A DNA stretch of 64,000 bases, from NCBI GenBank assembly GCA_963514095.1, contig OY741268.1, positions 23,164,424 through 23,228,423 on the forward strand, written 5' to 3'. The stretch is from Eutrigla gurnardus (lineage: Eukaryota; Chordata; Actinopteri; Perciformes; Triglidae). Each line of letters begins with the position of its first letter. The first letter of the stretch is position 1. Below the pieces are notes generated by a model. That model saw only the letters and a program-made list of their open reading frames with translations, ran no database searches and had not been told where the DNA came from. A program made the translations under genes and the position numbers. Of the stretch, positions 13,001-24,944 are shown piece after piece.

Positions 13001-16000
13001 TGCATGAAAGCGCTGCACCCCGAGGGTCCACCGGAATGGCTGAGGTGAAGTCCATTAACACACACAACAGCTTGTTTTTTGACCACTAAATAAAACAGGG
13101 CATTTTTCCGCGTCTGCAATATAAATAGCCTTTGGCTTAGGAGCTGGCGAGCCGCATGTCTGAAGCTGAAAACGCATCAGAAGAGAAAATTGGATTGGCT
13201 TCCTAATACTGTGTGAACACAGGTGTTGATCGAGACGATGTCCCACAGTTCTCAGAAAGTCGTGGACCCAGAAAACGGTCTCAACTCTCATCTACTGCTT
13301 GGCATTTGATTATTCGTCACTGAAGTACCAGTTTAGCTGCCGCTATAGACCTATGCAGAACAGTTTATAGGATAAAACTACTGAAAAATTTTCCTACGCC
13401 GCCGTTCATTCTAACATATTATGGATCAGAGCATCACCTAAATGCCTTAAAATGATGCGACGGTCTCTCTAAGCGGTAGCGGTTGTGTGATAAGAGCTGC
13501 CGAACATGCCGTCTTCCGACGGGGGATAAATCCATATCGCACATAAAACTATCCCGTTCTTCTGGCATATTTCCTGATCCCTCCGGCAACCAGAGCCAGC
13601 TACCTCCGAGCCTATGACATAGCTCTTACTTTCCCAGCACTTACGCTCCAATCATATGTCATCTGATGAAACGCTACACCCGAGTCTCCATTATTCGTCT
13701 GGATACAGGAGCCTCTGGAATGTATCGGATTCCTGCCTCAGGGGGGGTAGGAACCTTAGAAACATAGTCCTACCTCCACCAGCTATAGCCTCTCCCTCTC
13801 TCCATCCATCTTTCCATTCAGCTGAATTCCACTAGAGGCCTGCTTGATTTACGCCCGCCTCGTCGGCTGTCTGACATGTGCTCGCATTTTTTTTGACGTA
13901 CGTCTCACAATAGAAGGACATGTGAGGGACTGTTTACGGTTTGGGGACCGTTTCCAGCTGCCTACGTCATGTCTTAGTCCCAACTGAACGGTAAACATCC
14001 CGATGAGCGTCAACCCTCGGCTACATTCGATGCTGCCGTGTCGAGCAGAAGCGGTGAAGCTCAACTGGGAATTCAAATTATAAAACTTACTTGTCCTCTA
14101 GTGCAACAATGGCATGACCGCTCCCCCCCACCTATCTCCCTTCTCCAGAGAGCAACAGTTATGCAGAGCAGCACTGGGGTCTGTAGTATTGAGTATCTCT
14201 GAGTCAGTGGCCTGCGTAATTCAGTCCAGGGAATTATGACAGTGGAAAATCATTTCCCCGGGCCGGGGATAGGAGGCCATGGCTAATCGTTCAGTAATCT
14301 GATCTGCCTGCATACTGTAGCATTCAGCCACGACTCGCTAACCTAGCCAGTCAGTCACACATGTGGACACCCCCGGTGCCTGCCAACTATCAGATGGAGG
14401 CTAACGCTATTCAAAAACAACTCTCCAGGTTTTCCCGAGGATTACTGATGCTATCGGATCACTTGCTAATACTCGGTTGTGCTGTGCTGTTTGAAATGTA
14501 TTTACCCGGCTCCTGCTCTCCAATACCCCCTCGCGATAGCGCAGCCTAAGCCAACAAATGCAGCAGCCGCATTCCAGGCAGAAACGGGCCCTTTCGACAC
14601 AAACCGTCTCGCGGCCTTACGACGGGTACAGTCGTCCCCCTTGCATGCCGGCGCATTAATCAAAATGCTCGACTTAATGAGGAAACGAGTTTTATCTGTC
14701 AAACAGCGGGCTATTCTGGGTGCACTTCCAATTTTAGATTCCAGTATCTGGTGGAGCCAGTGGTGTTGTAGTAGTATATGAATAAGAACCATAGGGAGCA
14801 GTACTGTGGCACAAAGCAGTGCTTATACCCAGCAGAGTGGGTTGGGGGGGCTCGCGTTTTTGGAGGGATGCCTGGCTTCAGCCCCGCTCCGGAGAGAGGT
14901 CTGCCCCCCACGCACACTGCATGTGGATACAAGAGGCACCGACATGGAAAAATACAAGATATGGCATGTCGTTGGGCGCTGAAGTTCCCTATAGTTACCC
15001 TGTGTAAACCATTAAATGCGATGGTATTGGTAATGCACTACACTTAGACGTGCATCCTCCTCTACGTGGAGAAAGCAGCCAGAGCGCCTGACTTGACAAC
15101 ATCCTTCACACCCTTCCCCATTCAAATCTAAAAATGACAAACTGTCTGTGATCATGTCTCATTCTGATAAACCGCCAAACACCGTTTGGTGACGCGATCC
15201 GTCACATGCTTGTCATGCCCACAGTATTTTATCAGCCTCCGCGTGTAGGCATTGTAACTCAGTCGCAGCTTTTTTCACGGGCATATCTAAGTGGAGGGAT
15301 GCTGATATATGATCAAATGGCTGCAGCAGCAGTGGCAGCTTTCATCAACTGAAAGCGCTAGATCACAGCATGTTTGGCAGCCAGCGGGAGCAGTCAGATG
15401 GAGGGTTAGAACAACCAGACAAACAGTTGGCACGGATAAAATAGGACGCAACCTACAGATTCAAGCTCGCCACAAATTGTGACAAACAAATGACACTAAC
15501 CACGCTGTTTTTTTTTTTAAGTATTATCTGCAAATAGAATACATTTTTTTCCCCAATGATGGGTGGGACATGTGATAAACAACACATGGCTTGGGGGGGG
15601 GGGAAAGTAAAGCAACGGTCAAATAAATCTCATGACGCATAAAACCAGAAGGACAGCACTCTTCAAGAATGTCTTCTGCAGCTGAGGCAAAAAAAAACGC
15701 AGGGAAAGTCCTTTTGACTTTGCCAAACACATTCTGAGCGTGAGTCATTCTCCTTTAGCAATCTCTTACTCACTTTAGGTGCACGCTTGCACGCGCTCGC
15801 ACCCCTAGGCAACGGATTTCAGGCAGGTCTGGACTGCCCCTTTTTGCTACAGAGCAGAGTCAAGTGTTTATAGTATTTAATAGATGCAGCCATCTCGGTG
15901 GAGACGCACACACACACACAACAAAGAGTCACAAAGCAGTCGCACACACACACAATAAAGACAGCTCTTACTTATAAAAAGGACACTGCATCGCTGGTGC

Positions 16001-16599
16001 CACTGTGCCACATATTAAACCACTTTATACTGGGTGTTTATTTGTTAAGAGTGCATCGCACTAACTAAAACTACATGATATAGCATAGTCAGCAGTCTAT
16101 TTATTTGGTTTCCTCCCTTACAATCCAAGTTTATGGTTGGGATCAAATAGAAATCTTAGTTTAGAGGAATCTGTGCAACAATCAGCCCCTGCAGATGGTT
16201 CCTACAGGTAGCCCACCTAATAGCCTGGTGCATCATCTGTCATAACACAAGAGGGCTGCCGTCGCTGCTGATAATTAACCCAAGTTGCCCGAAATCATTT
16301 GGACAAATTGAACGATGTTAAAGCGGCCGCTGCATTCCCACGGTGCTCTTCCATCCACCTCTGTTGCAAACGCTGTTGGATTAGGTGGCAGACTCCCGTA
16401 TAGACCTTTAATTATAACTCGCGCACGCAGAATCCATCTTTTTTTTTTTTCCTTCTTCTTTCCATTGCAGGAGACACGTTAAGGATGTTACGTCTGTGGT
16501 CAAATCGCTACGCTGTTGGCAAATTGTTGAAGCTAACTTGAGGCCAGCTTTTTTTTTTTTTTTTTGGGGATGAATACTCTGCACACTGCAGCTGCCTCA

Positions 16600-17300
16600 A
16601 AGTTAGAAAAACAAGTTGGTGGCTCGTAGCCGCCACCGGGCTGTATTACGGTATCCGGCTGGATAAAGGAATTCCGATATTAAATCACGGACGGGAGCCG
16701 GACGCCGCTCTCTCTTCCCTGAGCGCAAACTTCCCTCTGACCCGCTTCAAAAAAAACACACACACACACACACACACAAAATAACGTTAGCCTCGTTTTC
16801 TCTGCTGCCATACTGGACGAGCCGAAAAGCTCGCACCGAGCCTCCCCGCTATGTCTCCGGCCGCTTTGACGCTTGCAGCCAGCGGAGAGTCGGGGCCGGA
16901 AAACTGGCCTCATTCTCCGCCTGCGCCAGACAATGTTCCCTAGCCTGGCCTGGGAGACCGAGCGGCGGCCGGGCTCTCGGTCTCGCAAAGCCCACCGAAC
17001 ATGTGCGAAAACACTGCGATGCGACTCGCGTTTTTTTGTCGACGTACTCACCTCGTTTTTTGGAGGTTTAGACGGATTTGGCACGACGCCGTCCGGTCGG
17101 GATGTTTTGCGGGATTGAAGCACGGCGCGCCGGGCGCATGTCGTCGTCGTAGTCGTCGTCGTCTCGGTTTGCTGGCGGCCGTGAGGTAGAAGCGGCACAG
17201 CGGACTCGACTGGGAGAAATCGAGAAATCTGAGAATGCCCCTCTCTTTCTGCAGCTCAGTGCACCGGCAGTGGCCCATAACTGTCGACAGGAGGCGCCAG
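16600..17300 (-). promoter_or_regulatory. CpG-rich promoter with probable 5' non-coding exon (minus strand)
   Basis: The block is rich in CpG compared with the flanks. Read on the minus strand, an exon-like stretch ends at 17053 with the donor AACGAG|GTGAGTACG, an excellent match to the splice donor consensus. The sequence above it (to about 17250) has no protein frame that looks real, which fits a 5' untranslated exon. The gene body would lie to the left, outside or far inside the first 17 kb. I cannot name the gene. A run of AC at about 16757-16778 lies in the putative intron start. Confidence 0.45.
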
Positions 17301-19080
17301 CGCGGCGCCTTTTTTTGTCTCTGATATGCGCATACGTGCACTACATAACTCCTAAAAAAAATCACCGTGCGATCATATTCGTGCACGGGTTTATCCTCAG
17401 TAGTGAGATTATAGTGGCCTTGGTGGACCGTGTCTGCACAGCTCCGCTCCACTCGGAATTACACGGCGCAGTGATACTGGGATTATCCTGAAAGTTTGTG
17501 TGATTCCTATTTCTTAATAACAGTGATGGTGGTCGTGATGGTTTTGATTAGTCACCACAAACATGCAGATGAAAAAATGCCCCCAAAAATCACAAAATAT
17601 TACAGGTATGCCATATATTCGTGATTGTATAACCTTATATTCAAGGTACTGTAGTTGCAGGACACAAATACATTAATATGTAGTATAAAAAGTATTATTA
17701 ATGAACATATAAAGTATGCTTAATTCCTCACTGTACCACAAAGGAACATAATATCAATACAATTCCAATATAATATCTTGAATGGCCCACACAACAGAGA
17801 GCAGCTGGGAGGTAACAGTACACCATGTCCTCTGACTCGTCAGGTGATTTTGATTATGGTGTGGTTAGATCTAATACAAAGCCGTCCTTCAAAACAACTT
17901 TGGCTGTCATCCACATCACATGATAGAGGAGATAGGTTTGCATGGCTTATTAAGACAAAGAAGGCTGTGCCTTTACCTCAGCGTCCCACTAGTGTCCCTC
18001 ACACAGTGCACAGACAGGTTGTTGATCAATATTCAGTGTTACCTGACTGATGAGCACAATGCAATTGACAGACATCATAAGAGAAGAGTATGGAGATGCT
18101 TTTCATAAGTAGCCTAAAAGTACAGCAGACTTCCTTTTCCGACCTCCGGAATGGCAGATATGAAAGATTCCTTAGCTATTCAGACCTGGTTCCAATCCCG
18201 ACCCTTTGACTCCTCCACAACCTCATCCTGACCTTAAGTAAACATTAAGGGCTTAATGCCCATCCGTAATCTCAAACATCCTATGCCCCGCTAATTGGAG
18301 TTTCACACAGCAAAGACACCCTCACCGCCAATGGAACAGGTGGAAAGATAAACAGTAAGTGGACTACACGATTGGCTTAAAGCTGTCTCTCTCACACACA
18401 CACGCACACACAAACACACGCACACACCAGACAGTCAAGGCTTCTGTCTCACTCACTCACTCACATGTGAATGAAGGGGGGTGAAGTACTTGTGCAATAC
18501 TAACAGAATATAAAAAAAATACTTAGAGAAAAAGTCCTCAAAATCTAATTTGAATAAAAGTAGAGAAGCATTACCAGCTAAATGAAGCCTACTTGAAGTG
18601 TCAAACCTAAAAGTAATAATTTTGCAGAAATCAGTAGCAAATTTGTTATTTATCTTAATTAGCCTATATTACGCTCATGTTTGTATGATGCATTTACAGT
18701 AGACTAGCCTACATTTACATTTGGTCAATGTGGAAATGTGCTAAGAACTTTATCACTGCTGGGTTTTTAATGAAAGATTATTGCATCATTTTTATATACT
18801 TCAATATATATATAAATATATGCCGGTACGTAAAATAAGGAGTAGAATTTTAAAGTAAAATAGAGGCCTAACTTGTGTGCATGATGAGCGATAACATCAG
18901 TACAGCAAAATGATGATAATAGGGAAAATACATAGCTACACTTTTATACATAAACGGTCCATTCCAGAGTTGCTTTCATTACAATAATTCTCCTTTCCAA
19001 ATATGTGTAGTCCTTACATTTTCTTAATTTGATTATGCATGATAGTTTATTGAAATAGGGCGACACCCAAAGGTGAAACG
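17301..19080. other. Intergenic stretch
   Basis: AT-rich sequence with short AC/CACG runs (18392-18428) and no supported exon. It separates the CpG block at about 17.2 kb from the rbm22 promoter. I see nothing else in it. Confidence 0.6.
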
Positions 19081-19159
19081 TGGCTCTCTGCCGCGGTGCA
19101 TTGTGGTCAGACACTTTGTGTCGTTGATTGTTCGAGCCCTTTGGCTCTCACTCTGCAAA

Positions 19160-22100
19160 ATGGCGACTTCCCTCGGATCCAACACCTACAACAGACAGAA
19201 CTGGGAAGACGCGGTACGTTTATTTTTGCATTATGGTTTACGGGAGACGTAGTCCGACTTAACACGGTCGTTTCGAGGTAAATTGTAGGAACTGATGTGA
19301 TCATAAAAACTACCAGTTTGCCACAAATCCGAGTGCCTTGCTAAATTGCTAGTTAGCATACCGTTAGCTAACGCTAGCTAGTAGAAGCGTGGCTGCTACC
19401 GTGTAAACGTTAATTCATAATACGTTACACGTTTAATCTGCGTCCAACAATAAGGTCCGACAGAAGGTGGGTATACTAATTCCATCACATATTGGCGTGA
19501 AAACAAACACTACCGGCTTATTTAACCGCCATATGTTTTCTGCTAATGTTGGCTATCTGAGCTAAATGAGGCTAGTGCTAGCAGGCAAACTATTAAAACT
19601 GCTAACAAGTTCCATATCCAGTCATTACCGGGTTTTGCGGAACCGAAGCATTACGGCACATCGTTGTGTTATTGTCTGTTTGGGATTGTCCTTTGATTCG
19701 GCAATTGTAAACTGGAAGCATAAAGCTAGAACGTTAGCGTTAGCTTAGCAGGCGTTTACAGGAGAGGACCCAATTCCGCCTGCCCAGCGTCGCATCTCAA
19801 CGTCATAACGACGCACGAAGAAGGCATGTCATCCGTATTTTTAAGTCTTAAGTGCTATACAAATGTAAATCTTAACCATACATTCTATTATGCGTCCATT
19901 AAATGTCTGAAATCCTACTATATAAGGCAACAAATCATACTCCTCTCGAACCATGACACAACAGAACCTTGGACCAATGTTGGTTTTATTAACACACCGG
20001 AATACAAACTTTGCAACACTAGACTGTGTGTGTGTAGACGTGTGAGCCACATGAGCCGCTTATATTTAGGTGGTTGGCTGATGCTGTCGGTAAGATTGGA
20101 TAAGAGAGGTCGGTTTCAGCAGTTAACACTTTGATTGAAACGGCATCCTTCAACAGATGGCAAAGTAAGAGCAGGCAAGCCCTCACACATATAACATCGC
20201 CCAGGTGCCCACAGCAGAAAATGAGATGGAAAATGGTCCTGCTTCAGATAATTTACTTCAGGGGGCTGTTGGATGATTAACGGATATGGTTCTTGGTTTA
20301 AAATCAACATGTTCTCCTTTTGTCTTTCAGGATTTTCCAATTCTATGTCAGACATGTTTAGGAGAAAACCCTTACATCCGTATGGTGAGTTTACATTACT
20401 GTACATCATAATGACTTGCTAGGTTATTTCCTTGTAGTGTTGTTAACCAGAGTAAAGGTTCATATTTGTTCATGTTTTGTTTTACAGACCAAGGATAAGT
20501 ATGGGAAAGAATGCAAGGTATGTATTGCATTCATATTTTAAATCTTAATGATGCAGCACACAACATTAGTTTAGCTTAAACCTGTAATGCTATGATCATG
20601 TAAGAGTGTCATTTTTCATTCTGTGCCCATCAGATTTGTGCTCGACCATTCACCGTGTTCAGATGGTGTCCAGGGACACGGATGCGTTTCAAGAAAACGG
20701 AGGTCTGTCAGACCTGCAGTAAAATGAAAAATGTTTGTCAGACATGTCTACTGGACCTGGAGTATGGTGAGTCTCTGCAACCTACTCCTTGTCATTTGAA
20801 ATTGACCCGTGTACGTTTGTTATGGCTGGGTGAAGCATACAGCTGTTTGAGTTTGACTCACTTGTCACACCTTGTGGTTTACAGGTTTGCCCATTCAGGT
20901 CAGAGACACTGGGCTTTCAGTTAAAGACGAGGTTCCTAAGTCGGATGTGAACAAAGAGTACTACACACAGAACATGGAGAGAGAGGTATGATTTGCTTTC
21001 TGATGCAGAGAAACATATTTGCTGTTCAGTGTATTATTTTCATACAGCTACACTAGCTAAAACTAGTTTTAAAGGATGGCCTGAGCACTTTTCTTTGTCC
21101 TCGATTTCACATCCTTAAATACGTATCCAAGTCTAGTCCAATTTTTATTGTTTGTGTTTACCGACACTATAGGAAAGGACACACTTTAGCTTGTCTTTAT
21201 TAACACAATTAATAAAACCCTGAAAGTTAATGTATTTCTAGAGCTTTGGTTCCCCTTTAAAATTTCACCAAAATAGAGGACAAAACAGGACATCCCGCTA
21301 GTGCATAAGTCATTTAAGTTTCTTTCTAAGGTTGGATTTTTTTTGGTTATTGACCCCTTGTGTCCATTTGGACCTCTGTGTTCTTAGATAGCCGGTTCTG
21401 ACGGCACACGGCCAGTGGGCCAGCTAGGTAAAGCACCCAGCTCTAGTGATATGTTGCTGAAACTGGCCCGGACCACTCCATACTACAAGAGGAACCGGCC
21501 GCACATCTGCTCCTTCTGGGTGAAGGGAGAGTGTAAGAGAGGCGAGGAGTGTCCCTACAGGTGAGTGGCACTTCATGAAATGGGCTAAAGTTGCAGGACC
21601 TTATGGCTTGGTGCTGTGTTGTCAGTGTTTTGTGCTGATAGTTGGTCCTGATTTATTTATCAGGTAATCTGATTACCTATTGTCATAGACAAAATAAAAA
21701 AAAATGTTACGTCAGCATTTCCCCATTCTGGTTGTCCTTTTATACACAGGCACGAGAAGCCCACAGATCCAGATGACCCTCTCGCCGACCAGAACATCAA
21801 GGACCGTTACTACGGCATCAATGACCCAGTCGCTGACAAGCTGCTGAAACGCGCCTCAACTATGCCCCGACTGGACCCACCAGATGACAAGTCCATCTCC
21901 ACCCTCTACATAGGGGGTCTGGGAGATACTGTCACTGATGGAGATCTCAAGTAAGGATTTATATTTCATAACTGTACACGTCCTTCATTGATAGTGGGAT
22001 TTACGTTTATTTGGTGGAATTTTCATAATCATAAAAATGACTGTTACAATTCAAACCTTCCAACTTCCAGTGTTTTAATCTGTTTTGTTGCAGGAGTCAC

Positions 22101-23954
22101 TTTTACCAGTTTGGTGAGATTCGCACCATTACCATAGTCCAGAGGCAGCAGTGTGCCTTCATCCAGTTTGCCACTCGGCAGTCAGCTGAAATGGCTGCTG
22201 AGAAATCCTTCAACAAACTCATCATCAATGGACGGAGGCTCACTGTCAAGTGGGGAAGGTAAGAGTCTAATTAAGATGGTAAAATGTGAACATTAGGGTA
22301 GCCACCATACAACCTTACTAGGTGGTGCCACATGGGAGGAGATGTGAAGATTTATAGTGCTAATTTGCAAGGTGGTGTTCACAGAGCATGTGTTTTTAAA
22401 TGAAATGTTCCAAGCTGTTTCTTTAAAACACATGCTTGAGAGTGAATGACTGCCTGCAAAATGTTATTACATACGCTGTAAGAACTTAACCACAGCAAAG
22501 AATTTGGTGTCAGGTTACTTGGACTACTGTATTCGGGACAGAATGCCGCACACTACTCAGTGGTGTGACACAAAGTAAGCAATGTGGTTAATATATAGTA
22601 TAACTTGTATTGTTTGCCTTTTTAGGTCACAGGCAGCAAGAGGGAAGGAAGGCATCAAAGATGGCGTCAGTGAGATGGGCACCCGACTTGATCCTGTACC
22701 TGGATTGCCTGGAAGTGAGTCTGCAAACACAGGGAGGGTTAGGTGTTTTTGTGTGTATTGTGTAATCATGTCATGTGAGAGTAAGTTGTTTGAAGTAAGT
22801 TGTCTCTAATGTCTACATCGTGTCATTAGTTGTTGATTCGTTCTCTTCTCGGTCACACATACTAGAGGATGATTGGGGTTGCTGCTGGAAATTAAAATAC
22901 CTGAAATTGCTTTAATTCTGTGTCTTTGTGCTGCAGCTCTTCCTCCACCGCCAGCTTTAGATGAAGAAGCTCCTGCAAACTATTTTAACCTGGACCCTGG
23001 CACCTCTCCTGCGGTCATGAACATCGCTCTGCCCCCACCTCCAGGCATCAACCCACCTCCTCCAGGTAAAATCATAACTCTGCACCTTATTATTAACTTA
23101 TTAGTTCATTTGACAAAAAGCCAATGGGACCATTGCAGAAAAAAAATAATCTGGCAAACAAGTTTATTATACTTACATTTTCTTCAGATCTTTTATGATG
23201 TTTGAGGTGTAAATGCAATCGAAAGAAGTACGAAATTGGGGCTATAAACAAACGACAACACAGTCCTATGAATATCCACAATGAGGCTGTAAAGACCGAC
23301 TAGCTGGCGTGGTGACATTTTGTAGTCTCATTAAGCTTCTTGTTAGTAACAGCCTTTTTTGAAAGCTTCAAATTCACAAGCGGGATATCTACTGTCGTAT
23401 TTTTTTTTATTGTGGAACAAAACATATCTTAAGCTTGTGTTGAGCACAAACCTTACTTTAGGCATCAAACCAAAAACAAATTTAAACAACCCCATTTGGC
23501 TTTGAATCGAGGGAACCAGAAGTGCAAAAATACTGACAAATTTCAGGGATTTAGGACTCATTCCTGCAGCTCTCTATCTAATACATGCTAATATATGTCA
23601 AGTATGAACGTTTTTAAATAATCCCATTGACTTTATACTGTTTAAGAATCTACTTTGGTAATCCTGATCTGTTATTAAATGTTTACACAATATGTTTGCA
23701 AAGCTGCTGTTAGGAATTAGATAATCATGTAATGCGGTGAAAATGATTTCAACACGGTGAGATAAGCTTCATCCCTTTCCTTTTCATCTTCTCAATCAGG
23801 TTTTGGCCCTCCGATGTTTCACCCCATGGGTCACATGGCTCCACCTATGCCCCCTCCAATGAGCATGAGACCTCCTGGTCAAATCCACTACCCTTCTCAG
23901 GATCCTCAGCGCATGGGGGCCCATGCCGCGCATGGCTCACGTCATGGTGAATAG
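19160..23954 (+). CDS. rbm22: Pre-mRNA-splicing factor RBM22
   Basis: Eleven exons give an uninterrupted 427-residue protein: 19160-19213, 20331-20384, 20488-20517, 20634-20766, 20885-20985, 21388-21560, 21750-21950, 22094-22258, 22626-22714, 22937-23065 and 23800-23954. All junctions are GT-AG and frame-consistent. The start MATSLGSNTYNRQNWEDA matches known RBM22. An N-terminal Cys-rich zinc-binding region (repeated CxxC, about residues 25-85) is followed by a CCCH finger, C165-x7-C173-x5-C179-x3-H183. An RRM spans about 232-305, with RNP2 TLYIGGLG and RNP1 QCAFIQFA. The tail is Pro/Met-rich. In the family this protein binds U6 snRNA and the intron in the catalytic spliceosome (NineTeen-related complex) in the nucleus. 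The length is close to the human 420 residues. It runs convergently towards myoz3, as the human pair does. No defect is seen. Confidence 0.97.
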
Positions 23955-24474
23955 CTGGCAGAGTGAAGTCACACTGCAGTTGGGTGTCGGGGGGCTTTCA
24001 CCACAGATGCTGTCATCGGGCCTGAAACCTGCAGACTACTTCTGGGAGAAAACAGTTATGTCTTACTGGATAACATTGATTTATTATGCCACCTGCAGTG
24101 CAGCGAATGAACTGAAACGGCACCATCTGTCTGGAGAGACGACAGCCAGGATATTACAAGACGACTGCGTCGCCACTCGCAGCTGAAAAGTACCAGAACG
24201 TTCTGTGAAGGTTACAAACACGAGAGCACTGGCCGATGTGATCAGGGCCGTACCGTTTTTACAGGCTCCTCTAGTTGGAGCCGTTGTACATATAAAAATG
24301 TCGGTTAAATTTGTATTAGTCACATTGTCCAACTTAGATCTGAATCTTGAGGCGCGTTTTTAAACCTGTTCGTCTTCAGTTACTTTTTTTTTTTATTTTA
24401 AACAAACGTGATACGACACAGCATAATGACTTTGTTTATTGTAAGGCTTTCTTTGAATGTTGTTTTCACTTGTC

Positions 24475-24480
24475 ATTAAA
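24475..24480 (+). other. rbm22 polyadenylation signal (ATTAAA)
   Basis: ATTAAA lies about 520 bases after the rbm22 stop and is followed by T-rich sequence. It is the best poly(A) signal candidate for rbm22. On the opposite strand AATAAA hexamers occur at 24435-24440 and 24392-24397, which could serve the convergent myoz3 transcript. Confidence 0.5.
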
Positions 24481-24944
24481 ATGACACAATTTTGTCATTG
24501 ATCATCACGGAGTGCATATTATTCATTGGTACTTGTTGTGCAAGTGCAGAGTTCTCTCCTATTGCTCTTACATCTATAGAAGATAAGGAATAAAAGGGGG
24601 ATGAAGATGTCAAGACGGTGTGAAACGTATCAGATGGAGACCGAGAGAAGGGTGTCAGGTATCGACATTGATTGGATCAGATACGGCTAAGCATAACAAA
24701 AGGGAACGGAGCTGTTCAGCCTTTGGCAGCATTGCCAGGGACTCGACTGGCAATCAAGTGATCCCAGCAGTCTTCAGTTTACCTCATCTGGTCAAACCAC
24801 TCAGCAGTAGCAAACCACTTTAAATATCATGCAGGAGTGTTTTTCTCTCTTGCAGTGCCCACTGATTAACAGCAGGATCATCATCATAGGAAGAGAGCAG
24901 CAAGCATAGGTCAGTGCTTCAGTCTTTAGCTGATCAGCCACTTT

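Noticed and set aside
16680..17198. 172-codon minus-strand frame in the CpG-rich block
   Set aside because: Its composition follows the local GC and repeat content, a strong splice donor cuts through it at 17052, and no family is recognisable. A 5' untranslated exon is more likely.
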